Part shown: piece by piece, positions 8,125-15,709 of the stretch
Layout: each line of letters opens with the position of its first letter
Position numbering within the stretch: the first letter of the stretch is position 1
Origin: Hyphomicrobium sp. MC1
GTDB taxonomy: Bacteria; Pseudomonadota; Alphaproteobacteria; Rhizobiales; Hyphomicrobiaceae
Length of the DNA stretch: 64,000 bases
Assembly (NCBI RefSeq): GCF_000253295.1
Contig: NC_015717.1
Coordinates: forward strand, 2,108,001 to 2,172,000
Direction: 5' to 3'
The notes under the pieces: model-generated
What the model was told of the DNA's origin: nothing
The model's input: the letters and a program-made list of their open reading frames with translations, nothing else
Databases searched by the model: none
Position numbers and translations under genes: made by a program

Positions 8125-9039
8125 TCAGCCTCCTGGCGCGTAATTCTCAGCGAGCTCAGGCAGGCGCCCCTTGTAGAAGGGAAGCTCGTCAACCCGAGGC
8201 TTGTACTTGCCTTCGGCGATCAGGCCTTTGACATAGAGCGCTACTTCTTCGCCCGTCGCGATCCAGACGTCACCCTTCTCGAGCATCTTTTCCATCATCT
8301 GCTTGACCATCATCAAGCGGGCGACTTGACCGGAGCAGAAAGGATGGAAGCAGTTCAGCCAAATGCCGCCGTGCTCGTACATGGCGTAGAATTCTGCCAT
8401 GTACACGTCCATCGCATATTGCGGTGACGCAATCGGCATCATGAAGTCGAGGTCATGGTTGTGTACAAACTGCGGCCAGTCATCCAGCTGCCATCGCGAC
8501 GGTAATTCGATCAGCTCGGTGCCGTTCTGACGGATGAGATAGGGGTTGTCGTCACCCATAAGAGAAGTGTCCCAAAGAAATCCTTCGTTCGCGAGAATTT
8601 CAGTCGAATGCTTCGAGTAGCGATACCAAGGTGAGCGATAGCCGACCGGCTTCTTGCCGGAAATCTTGGTGATCGCGTCGGTGCCTTTCTTGGTCCAGAA
8701 ATACTCCTGCTCGCGTGTCAGCAGGTTCGGGTATTCATGAAGATAGCCGTGAAGGGCAACCTCGTGGCCGTTCTTGACCATCAGCTCGATCGCTTCGGGA
8801 TACTGCTCCGCGCACCAACCCGGAACGAAGAATGTGTGCTTGACGCCGAGATCTTTGCAGAGATCGATAATGCGGGGCACGCCGATCTGAGGACCATATC
8901 GAAGCATCGAAGTCGTCGAGAGACGTGTGTCAGCGTCGTTGGGATGCGCCAGATGAATGATGCTGTCCGCATCCATATCCCAAGTGAACACAACCGCGCA
9001 GCGGGCGCCATTTGGCCACGTGACGGTATTCTTGATCAT
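8125..9039 (-). CDS. NodB-family hydrolase (polysaccharide deacetylase/allantoinase/imidase-like)
   Basis: A 304-residue metal-dependent hydrolase of the polysaccharide-deacetylase superfamily. It has the first NodB motif as TWDMDAD (about residues 19-25), HGYLHE (metal histidines, about 97-102) and RSPWYRYS (about 134-141). It has no signal peptide, which argues against a cell-wall substrate. The superfamily includes the cytoplasmic allantoinase PuuE and cyclic imide hydrolases, so cleavage of a ring amide or formamide is more likely. A paralogue lies at 15710-16612 and shares the opening VxWPNGARCAV. It sits between the triple-RidA gene and the CxxC/CobW pair in the monooxygenase run, consistent with ring opening after hydroxylation. 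Confidence 0.87.
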   Translation of the reverse strand: MIKNTVTWPNGARCAVVFTWDMDADSIIHLAHPNDADTRLSTTSMLRYGPQIGVPRIIDLCKDLGVKHTFFVPGWCAEQYPEAIELMVKNGHEVALHGYLHEYPNLLTREQEYFWTKKGTDAITKISGKKPVGYRSPWYRYSKHSTEILANEGFLWDTSLMGDDNPYLIRQNGTELIELPSRWQLDDWPQFVHNHDLDFMMPIASPQYAMDVYMAEFYAMYEHGGIWLNCFHPFCSGQVARLMMVKQMMEKMLEKGDVWIATGEEVALYVKGLIAEGKYKPRVDELPFYKGRLPELAENYAPGG

Positions 9040-9074
9040 CTTTTGGTTCCCCTATTACGATGGACGCGGATTGT

Positions 9075-10286
9075 TTAGCGGACGGCAACGGCATCGAGCT
9101 GAATGCGTTGTCCCGGAAATGGTAGATTCTTTGTGCGGGTGATCGTGACGACTGGCCCGGCGTCCGGAACGTAGTCTTTGATCGCGCTTGTGAGTGTCTT
9201 GATATCCGACTCGGGTGAAGTGCTTTCCTCATCCGGCACATAGAAGAGGGTTAGCTTGACAAGGTTTTCATAGCCGAGATCTGCGGCTCTCAGAGTGACG
9301 TTCAGCCGATCCAACGTAGCTTCTGATTGAGCAACGAGCGACGCCCCTCCTGGAGCGCCGAGCCCTCCGACATAGATCTCTTTATCGGCAGCCAGTGCGA
9401 CAGGATGATCGTCGAAACGCATCCATGTCATCGCTCCTGGTGGAACGATTTCTTGTTTACGGCCCTTTACTGAAATGCCGTCAATTTCCAGCATCAAGCC
9501 TTCATAGAGGAGGTCCACTCCAAAGGCCGTAATTGCTGGCAAAGTGCCAGGAATCGTTTCGCTAATGACACCAAGAATCGTATCGAGCGTCGCTCGACCT
9601 TCCTCGGGCGACGATCCAGCCTGATAGCAAATTCTCAGCGTCGCGAGATCGTCCCACCCATGTCCGCCTTCGGCCAAAACGTGGCGGATGAATTCGAGCG
9701 TGATCCGCGCTTGTTCAGCAACGTCGCCGAGGGCAACGGCTTTTCCCTCCATGTCGGCTGCAAGCTGTCCGCCGAGGTAGATCGTGTCGCCTACGCGCCA
9801 TCCTTGTGAGAAAGGCGTCGGAATGCTCCAATCCCAAGTGTGCTTGGGCATGAGCCGTTGGCGATCGCCGCTTATCGTTGCCACGCCATCGACACCGATC
9901 AAATGTTCAGCTGTCGGAACGCCTACGACCCTGACGGCAGTGGCAGCGGGGCCCGGATCGGAGAGATAACGCAAGCGTACCTCAGTCATCTTCTCCCAGA
10001 AGGTCGTAACATCTTTGCCGCCTCCGCCTTGGTAGACATAGTATGTGCGCAGATTCACTAGATCCGACATGTTGCTGTCGACATTATCGAGAGCAGCAAT
10101 CATTCCTTTGAACGCGCCTGCAGTCTGCGTCCCGATATCGCCAATCGGTGCAGACTGACACCCAACGTATATCTTGCCGTCGATTGCGATAGATGTTGGA
10201 AACCCATGCGGCCCGATTGGGCCGATGATACGCCGAGTGTCTCCGCTCGCATCGCGCATCGAAAGAAGATTCGTGGGGGCGTTCAT
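9075..10286 (-). CDS. Triple-domain RidA/YjgF fusion protein
   Basis: A 403-residue protein made of three tandem RidA-like domains: about residues 15-135, 150-270 and 280-403. Repeated landmarks are IYVGCQSAP, IYLGGQLAA and IYVGGLGAP, each opening the first strand of a domain, and the terminal strands GVDGVATI, LEIDGISV and IQLDAVAV. RidA proteins hydrolyse reactive enamines/imines to keto acids and ammonia, and catabolic members act on aminoacrylate-type intermediates. Single-domain trimers are usual, so this may be a covalent trimer. An arginine in the third domain (TITRTKN) is near the expected carboxylate-binding position. It lies 35 bp upstream of the hydrolase and downstream of the monooxygenase genes. 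Confidence 0.88.
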   Translation of the reverse strand: MNAPTNLLSMRDASGDTRRIIGPIGPHGFPTSIAIDGKIYVGCQSAPIGDIGTQTAGAFKGMIAALDNVDSNMSDLVNLRTYYVYQGGGGKDVTTFWEKMTEVRLRYLSDPGPAATAVRVVGVPTAEHLIGVDGVATISGDRQRLMPKHTWDWSIPTPFSQGWRVGDTIYLGGQLAADMEGKAVALGDVAEQARITLEFIRHVLAEGGHGWDDLATLRICYQAGSSPEEGRATLDTILGVISETIPGTLPAITAFGVDLLYEGLMLEIDGISVKGRKQEIVPPGAMTWMRFDDHPVALAADKEIYVGGLGAPGGASLVAQSEATLDRLNVTLRAADLGYENLVKLTLFYVPDEESTSPESDIKTLTSAIKDYVPDAGPVVTITRTKNLPFPGQRIQLDAVAVR

Positions 10287-10352
10287 GATGCTTTGATCCG
10301 TGTCGTTGAGCCCGTAAAGGGCTCCAGCCAGTTTTACAGAGCTATTGCCGGT

Positions 10353-11348
10353 CTAAAGCGAAAGGCTGAGTTCTTTTCTGAAAGACGCAGCCGCTGCTTT
10401 CGCCGCTTGAGCGAGTTCGTCGCCTTTCGAGAATCCAGCGCAGTAGGCCTCGATGGCTTTGTCGCCTAGCGGTACCCACTTCTTGAGCCAGCCTTCGATG
10501 GCATCGCGATTAGCTTCGACCTCGAGACTTTGCTTCACGAGCGCAGCAGTCCAACGTCGTGATCGCTGACCGTCACGTAGTTGGTTGTCGCAAAGAAGCG
10601 CCGTCAGCGTATCGCCTTCGCTCCGTGCGCGGTCCTTCAGAGATTGTGTAAATCCGAAATCGATGGCACGAAGCGCGACGACGTCGAGAGCAACAAAGCT
10701 TTCGCCCCAATCGAATGTCGCTAGAACGTTTTCGAAAAGTTCTCGGAAGCCCTGCCATTCTGCGGCGTCTTCCCAGATCTTCCGTTCATTGGCGCCAAAG
10801 CCCTTCGCCGGATAGGCGTTAGCGAGTTCTCGTGTGCGATACGCGATACGCGATAGCCAGCGAAAGCAATCCGCCTCTTGGAAAACGGCGCAATTGGTGA
10901 TCGTGCTCGCTGGCGCCATCTGAACGAGGTAGGCGGACGACATCTGCGCAGCGGCGAGCAGATAACGCGCAGGCGTATACATGTTTGCGAGTTTATCAAT
11001 CCAGTCGGCAGAAAGTCCTTTGTCGTGATCGTCATTGTTATGAGCATTCAAGAGGCCATCAACGTACTGCTCTTGTGCGTCTTGCATCGTGCAATAGGCG
11101 CGATAGGTGACCTCGTCGGGATCGCGAAATGAATCCCAATCCGGATGTTGGAGCGGGCTGCCGAAGACGTGCTTCTTATACCACTCGTTCATTCGGAGAT
11201 TGGGAGACTGCTCGTAGGGCGCCTCCGGATTGCGCGTGCGGTAATGGAGCTTGTAGCTGACGACCTCATACTCGCTGGGCCGTTTGCGGCTGCCCATCAA
11301 GGCGCTCCAGGTTTTCAGTCCTGGTCTGTGATGCGTTTCGGTAGCCAT
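10353..11348 (-). CDS. Diiron monooxygenase beta subunit (TmoE-like)
   Basis: The 331-residue beta subunit of the toluene/alkene-type hydroxylase, structurally paired with the alpha subunit but without iron. The N-terminal segment KTWSALMGSRKRPSEYEVVS is the family hallmark. FGSPLQHPDWDSFRDPDEVTYRAY (partial landmark, about residues 62-85) matches the conserved beta-subunit core. TmoE proteins are about 330 residues, so the gene is full length. It is the last of the five monooxygenase genes in transcription order, 15 bp after the effector gene, and 67 bp separate it from the triple-RidA gene. Confidence 0.93.
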   Translation of the reverse strand: MATETHHRPGLKTWSALMGSRKRPSEYEVVSYKLHYRTRNPEAPYEQSPNLRMNEWYKKHVFGSPLQHPDWDSFRDPDEVTYRAYCTMQDAQEQYVDGLLNAHNNDDHDKGLSADWIDKLANMYTPARYLLAAAQMSSAYLVQMAPASTITNCAVFQEADCFRWLSRIAYRTRELANAYPAKGFGANERKIWEDAAEWQGFRELFENVLATFDWGESFVALDVVALRAIDFGFTQSLKDRARSEGDTLTALLCDNQLRDGQRSRRWTAALVKQSLEVEANRDAIEGWLKKWVPLGDKAIEAYCAGFSKGDELAQAAKAAAASFRKELSLSL

Positions 11349-11363
11349 ACCCTCGGACCCTTT

Positions 11364-11669
11364 TCAGTGACGTTTGTTTGAGACGAAGCGCACCTGGTCG
11401 CTATCCGTCCGTATGAAACCTGCAAATCCCGGCATGTTTCTCTCAAGTTCGCCTATTGAGAATTTTCGACCCAAGATCTCGGACATCGTTTTGAACGTTA
11501 TGATGCATTCGCCCCTGGCCTCGATGCGAACGTACGCGGCGGTCTCTTCAGTCCTTTTTTCGCGGTCAGGATTGTCGATCTCGACAGCCTCCTTCACGGC
11601 ATCAGACATCTCCCCTCGCGAGATAATTGGGCCAACAAAATCATTCGCGTTGGCGTCTTCGGCTTTCAT
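11364..11669 (-). CDS. Monooxygenase effector/coupling protein (TmoD/MmoB-like)
   Basis: A 101-residue regulatory protein that binds the hydroxylase near the diiron site and couples NADH use to oxygenation. Recognisable features are FVGPIISRGEMSDAVKEAVE at the N-terminus and the segment YVRIEARGECIITFKTMSEI, both typical of TmoD/MmoB/DmpM proteins, which are 100-140 residues long. It has no metal-binding motif, as expected. It lies between the Rieske ferredoxin and beta-subunit genes, exactly the order A-B-C-D-E of the toluene-4-monooxygenase operon. Confidence 0.92.
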   Translation of the reverse strand: MKAEDANANDFVGPIISRGEMSDAVKEAVEIDNPDREKRTEETAAYVRIEARGECIITFKTMSEILGRKFSIGELERNMPGFAGFIRTDSDQVRFVSNKRH

Positions 11670-11724
11670 ACGGAAAGGTCCTTTCCTATTTTGTCATGAT
11701 GGTGAGTGCAGTCGCATGCTGCGA

Positions 11725-12042
11725 TCAGGCCACCATTTCGAGATCGACGAGGATGTCGCCGTTCTCCACTTTGATTGGATAGACCTTCAGTTTGCACCCC
11801 GTAGGATTGACGCCTTCGCCCGATCCAATGTCGAACTGCCAGAGGTGCATCGAGCAGGTGAGAATGTTGCCCTCTAGCGCTCCCTCAACCAAGGGATACT
11901 CCTGGTGCGGGCAGATAGCGTCGAAGGCCCGTAAAACGCCGCCGTCTCCATTCACGATCAATACTTGCTTGCCACCGATCGGGAACGCTTGCATTTCGCC
12001 TTCCCAAACGTCGTCGATGGAACACACGCGCTGAAATGCCAT
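11725..12042 (-). CDS. Rieske [2Fe-2S] ferredoxin (TmoC-like)
   Basis: A 105-residue soluble Rieske ferredoxin that passes electrons to the hydroxylase. The cluster ligands are in CPHQ (Cys44, His46) and CSMH (Cys63, His66), with the expected spacing of sixteen residues between His46 and Cys63. Length and composition match TmoC and the biphenyl-dioxygenase ferredoxins. Its donor is probably the FAD reductase at 4954-6213, because no TmoF-type reductase is encoded beside it. The gene lies 12 bp after the gamma-subunit gene. Confidence 0.95.
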   Translation of the reverse strand: MAFQRVCSIDDVWEGEMQAFPIGGKQVLIVNGDGGVLRAFDAICPHQEYPLVEGALEGNILTCSMHLWQFDIGSGEGVNPTGCKLKVYPIKVENGDILVDLEMVA

Positions 12043-12053
12043 CGCTTCTACCT

Positions 12054-12317
12054 TCAGCTGGAATGGACGATGTCGAGCGCTTCCATTTTGACGAAGCCGG
12101 CGTCTGCGACTTTCATATTGCCATCAAGAACCGACGCGTCGCCGTGCCTGCGAACCTTGAGCGTAGCGCCTTCGGGCAGCGGCCTGACGACAATGCCGAC
12201 GAGAGTATCCCTAGCTTTCGCGGCGACTTGATCGATTGTGGACTGAGGATCGACAAGCAACAGCTTCATGCCGTAGTCGCCCTGGAAATTGATCACGAGA
12301 GGAAACTGATCTGACAT
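12054..12317 (-). CDS. Diiron monooxygenase gamma subunit (TmoB-like)
   Basis: An 87-residue protein of the ubiquitin-like fold that forms the small subunit of the (alpha-beta-gamma)2 hydroxylase. The N-terminal part FPLVINFQGDYGMKLLLVDP matches the TmoB family (about 84-88 residues), and the central VGIVVRPLPEGATLKVR is also typical. It sits between the alpha and Rieske genes. Its presence distinguishes this system from phenol hydroxylases and soluble methane monooxygenase, whose gamma subunits are unrelated in sequence. Confidence 0.9.
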   Translation of the reverse strand: MSDQFPLVINFQGDYGMKLLLVDPQSTIDQVAAKARDTLVGIVVRPLPEGATLKVRRHGDASVLDGNMKVADAGFVKMEALDIVHSS

Positions 12318-12387
12318 TTTCTCGGCTCTTCATCATTTCAGATTAAGACGGTCGCCGCGACCCTGACCGCGGCGACCCTCGCGACAT

Positions 12388-13881
12388 TCATTCCGCCGCT
12401 TGTTTGCGGTAGCCATTCGCCCAAGCGTAGTTGTCTCCGCAAACTCCGCGGTCACCCGCCGGCATGTTCATGTATTCGAAGGCACCTTCCGGACCGGCGG
12501 GCATCATCCCGGCAACGAAGCGGTCGATAAAGCTGAGGTGGCCTTTGTAACGCTCTGGCTCGAGTTCAAAGATCCATTTGTCGACGGGAGATCCGAAATG
12601 ATACCGGCGGCCGTCGAGATCGATGTGCTCCGCCTTGACCTTCCAGTTCTTCCCCGGAACGCCCGTCAATTCGAGCCCAGTCATGTTGCAGAACATAGGC
12701 AGGAATTGTGGCTCGGTGCGATCGGTTCGGCCGCTCAAGACGTTTTCAATAATAACGTCCCACGTTTGCCCGAACGTGTCGTTCCAGCCCGGATATTTTT
12801 GCTCAAGCCAATCGCGCTCGCGAGGTGATACGCCAGCGACGGCATCCCACCATTGCGTTGCGCGGTAGAGGTAAATCCCGAGTTGTTGAGCGTGGTGATA
12901 GGTATTGATGTCGGGAAGGAAGTGATTGTCCCAATACCAAGGCTTATCCAATCCAAGCGCATTCAAGTTTCGCAGGAACTGAGTGCAAACGAAATTTTCT
13001 ACGAACTCTTTGAAGGAGTGCTCACGGCGATCGAGCGGTGTGTAATAGTCGATCGAAACGCCAGAAAGCGCCGAGAACTGCTTCCATACTCGCCAGAACG
13101 AAATGTCGATGAGTCGTTGCGCTTCTTCCTTGCGCCCCGCCTTCAACATGATCTCGATGAGCGGCTCGCCGATCTGTGAGTGACGTGCCTCGTCGGATTG
13201 TACCGTCTGCAGCATCGCGGAAAAGCTGTAATCGCCGTACTTTTTTGCGTCGGCGGACAGCGCGATAAATTGCAGGTTCGTGAATCCCTGCTCAAAGGAA
13301 AAGTTCGTCATGATCGCGGAGCTGACGGCGTCTCGCGTGTGCTCGACGTCGTCAAAGCAATGACGCTCGCTGATGACCACCCAGTTGTCGGTATTGGGGG
13401 CTTTGTGTGCCCAATCAAACGCTCGATGCTCGCCGATGAATTCGTAGCCGAAAAACATCTGAATTTGTGAATGGCGGGTTTCGTCCAAGCTACCGAACGT
13501 CGCCATGTTGCGCATGCCCGGAGCTTTTCCGAAGCGCGTCATTCTCGCAAAGGCCGAAACCGAGCCATATTCGACAAACGGAATTGAGCCAAAATGAAAT
13601 TGGAGCATCGATTTCCATCCGGGCTCGGCCTTCCGGTAGAATTCGCTACGAGATGTTGCCGATTTGACCGAATAGGCACCTACTTCTTTTTCGCGCTGTG
13701 TTTGAACGTAGTCGCGATAAGTAACTTTGTAGGGTTCGTCGAATTCCTCCCAGAATTCCATTCCAATTCCATAGGTGTCGCTGAATTGCGGAGGATACAA
13801 TTGATCGACGTCGATGTATTTTGGCGTCCAGTTTGTCTGTCTCGCAAGATCGTACCAGTCGCGCGTCGCCAGCATTCCCAT
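12388..13881 (-). CDS. Diiron monooxygenase alpha subunit (toluene-4-monooxygenase type)
   Basis: Catalytic subunit of 497 residues. I chose the ATG at 13881 because AAGGAGA precedes it and because the numbering then matches TmoA exactly: Glu104, Glu134, His137, Glu197, Glu231 and His234 are all present as the diiron ligands (in FVEYGS, DETRH, SFEQG and DEARH). The oxygen-activation Thr201 and Gln141 are conserved. Two pocket positions differ from what I remember for TmoA: Gly103 is Val and Ala107 is Ser, which should narrow the cavity. Substrates of the family are aromatics and alkenes. The neighbours (RidA, NodB-type hydrolase, M20 deacylase) suggest an organic nitrogen compound here, but this is inference. 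Confidence 0.95.
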   Translation of the reverse strand: MGMLATRDWYDLARQTNWTPKYIDVDQLYPPQFSDTYGIGMEFWEEFDEPYKVTYRDYVQTQREKEVGAYSVKSATSRSEFYRKAEPGWKSMLQFHFGSIPFVEYGSVSAFARMTRFGKAPGMRNMATFGSLDETRHSQIQMFFGYEFIGEHRAFDWAHKAPNTDNWVVISERHCFDDVEHTRDAVSSAIMTNFSFEQGFTNLQFIALSADAKKYGDYSFSAMLQTVQSDEARHSQIGEPLIEIMLKAGRKEEAQRLIDISFWRVWKQFSALSGVSIDYYTPLDRREHSFKEFVENFVCTQFLRNLNALGLDKPWYWDNHFLPDINTYHHAQQLGIYLYRATQWWDAVAGVSPRERDWLEQKYPGWNDTFGQTWDVIIENVLSGRTDRTEPQFLPMFCNMTGLELTGVPGKNWKVKAEHIDLDGRRYHFGSPVDKWIFELEPERYKGHLSFIDRFVAGMMPAGPEGAFEYMNMPAGDRGVCGDNYAWANGYRKQAAE

Positions 13882-14251
13882 AGAAGTCTCCTTCGTTGCG
13901 CCCACGACCCGATGCATCTTGCGGAGCATCTTTGGCCGACAACCGAAACACAGTCGCGACGGGTAAAAGTGCCATCAAACTTCCGGCACTCATGCGCAGC
14001 CGAAACGTGCAAATGCAGCTGGCGTCCCTCTGCGCAGTCGCTCGCTTCAATTCTGCAACCAGCGATTTAAAGGGGATCGCCCATCGCATGAGTTCATACT
14101 CACTCGGGCTTGCTAGCGCAGTCAAGTAGCTTGAATGAAATTACAAAAAAATTCCATTTCCGCTGGATTGTTGGTCAGAGTGCTTCGCTTTTGCGCAGTA
14201 GTTTGCACACTTTTCGTACCTGGAAAGATGTGTACTTGAATTGAATTCAAA
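13882..14251 (-). promoter_or_regulatory. Upstream region of the monooxygenase operon
   Basis: About 370 bp between the alpha-subunit gene and the SRPBCC gene terminator. It must contain the promoter of the monooxygenase run if the SRPBCC gene is transcribed separately. I looked for a sigma-54 -24/-12 element, common in toluene monooxygenase operons, and found none that fits both boxes. A minus-strand frame of about 80 codons from 14125 exists here, but it lacks a ribosome site and any family resemblance, so I do not call it. Confidence 0.4.
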
Positions 14252-14276
14252 GGGCGGCGCATTCGTGGCGCCGCCC
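14252..14276 (-). terminator. Rho-independent terminator after the SRPBCC gene
   Basis: Perfect 9-bp stem (14252-14260 with 14268-14276, GGGCGGCGC and its complement) around a 7-base loop. On the minus strand it is followed by TTTGAATT. It lies 8 bases beyond the stop of the SRPBCC gene, which separates that gene from the monooxygenase operon. Confidence 0.75.
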
Positions 14277-14284
14277 CTTATCAG

Positions 14285-14722
14285 CTATCGTTTTTCTAAT
14301 CTTTGGAGAACGCGTTCGATGCCTTTGGCGCAGTCTTGCGCGAAGGCGTTGACGGCTGCGCGTGCGGCTTCGACGGTCGTGCCAGGCGTTGGCTCGAAGT
14401 CACCTTTGTAGAGGAAGATTGCGGTGTGTTTGTCTTTTTCACAGACTTTCACCGTGCCGATGTAGCCAACGTCATAGGCTGATGAAAACCCTTTGCTATC
14501 GGTGATTAAATATGAAAGCTGGCGAGCGGCATCATCGAACGACAGCATTCTTTCCCACAGGATGGAGCCGTCTTTATTAGTCAAAACGCGAACGCGGCCA
14601 CCGTCTTCCAGCGTGCTCGTTACGCATCCGCTGCTTATTGCGGGCAAGAGGTTGAAACCTCCCACCAATGTCCAGACTTTTTCAGCCGCAAACGGAATAA
14701 TCACGCTTACTTCCACGTCCAT
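14285..14722 (-). CDS. SRPBCC-fold (polyketide cyclase/dehydratase-like) protein
   Basis: A protein of about 145 residues with the helix-grip fold that binds hydrophobic or amphipathic ligands. Evidence is the opening VSVIIPFAAEKVWTLVGGF, where the family has a pattern of start strand, Pro, then VW, and the long C-terminal amphipathic helix AAVNAFAQDCAKGIERVLQRL. I prefer the ATG at 14722 (second Met), which has AAAGG upstream; the ATG at 14737 lacks a site. The gene lies just upstream of the monooxygenase operon but has its own terminator. The ligand and function are unknown. A role as lyase or carrier for the same pathway is a guess. Confidence 0.75.
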   Translation of the reverse strand: MDVEVSVIIPFAAEKVWTLVGGFNLLPAISSGCVTSTLEDGGRVRVLTNKDGSILWERMLSFDDAARQLSYLITDSKGFSSAYDVGYIGTVKVCEKDKHTAIFLYKGDFEPTPGTTVEAARAAVNAFAQDCAKGIERVLQRLEKR

Positions 14723-14979
14723 GATCGCGCCTTTCATTGCAAGTGGTTCAAGGTCCTTGAATTTGGAGTATTTCTATCTCGCAGAATTCCTGTCAAGAAG
14801 CTGGAAGAGCGCGGGGATGAGACTGCGAACTCTCGAAGTGGTGTTATGAGCTAAATCCTCTTTGAGTATTCGCATCGAGACTGGTCCTATCGAACTCGCT
14901 GGACGCATGATCCCTCCGCGTCGATGACGTTGTTCCAAGCGGTTACTAGGTGGATCAAGCGGCCATCCGCTAGAAGAAA

Positions 14980-15337
14980 ATGGGGCGGTCGGTTCGCTTC
15001 GAGACTGATCAGCCTCGACAGGCCATTGACGAGTACATGCGTCTGACGGAGCGCAAGCCGGGCCAGTTTCTCTTCGCCGGCCGTGGCGACAGAGGTGGGC
15101 TGACAACGCGGCAGTACGTGCGGCTGATACTGGAGTAGATCGCCGGCATCGGGTCTCGATCCGGCAAAATTTGGCACGCATTCGCTGCGGCGGACAAAGG
15201 CAGTGCTCATCTATCGGCGAATAGGAATTCTCCGGGCCCAACTCCTGCTTGGGCATTCCAATACCGAAAGCAGGGTCAGATACTTCGGTATCGAGTTCGA
15301 CGACGCGATAGAAACCGCTGGGAAGATCGATATCTGA
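14980..15337 (+). pseudogene. Broken tyrosine recombinase (C-terminal fragment)
   Basis: C-terminal catalytic part of a site-specific integrase, damaged twice. From 14980 the frame reads VRFETDQPRQAIDEYM and then TTRQYVRLILE before a TAG at 15136, where relatives have Trp. An extra G just beyond it shifts the frame, and the next frame gives THSLRRTKAVLIYRR, LLLGHSN and RVRYFGIEFDD before a TGA at 15335-15337. HSLRRTK and LLGH are recombinase box II landmarks, and the Tyr in RYFGIE is the nucleophile. It resembles the intact integrase at 24575-25186 (HSTRRTKASILYRE, LLGHAS). It marks an old integration event between the monooxygenase block and the second catabolic block. Confidence 0.85.
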
Positions 15338-15709
15338 TCGACTGACGCACTACCTCCGATACCGGACGTGGTCGGCGGCGTTCCCTGCGTCGCTGATCAA
15401 GCAGAACGCGACGGCAGCTTTTGGGACGAAGCGAACGTCCTATAACTTCCGCGAAGCCGAGAAGGCTGGCATTTTCAGTGTGCACGAACCGGTGGACCAA
15501 GCTTTTCGAATGAATGTCTGGTATTCAACCTCGTGCGGACCATCCGGGATTGTCAGCCACCGTCATTCGGCACGTTTTTTTGTGGTAGCCGAGGCGCCGG
15601 TTTATACGACGGGGAATTGGCGATATTTCATAATTGCTGAGCGGTCGCCATAGGTTCCGTACGCTGCCGTTCTTTCGTACGATCTAAGATTCGCTGGGGG
15701 AATATCACA
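15338..15709 (+). other. Intergenic region upstream of the second NodB-family hydrolase
   Basis: A 372-bp stretch after the integrase remnant with no supported gene. Its right end must hold the promoter and ribosome site (GGGGG before the ATG at 15710) of the hydrolase. No repeat or hairpin is obvious. Confidence 0.4.

Noticed and set aside
13646..14125. 159-codon minus-strand frame upstream of and overlapping the alpha-subunit gene
   Set aside because: Most of it is out of frame with the hydroxylase gene and Arg/Ser-rich; the part upstream of the gene has no start with a ribosome site.
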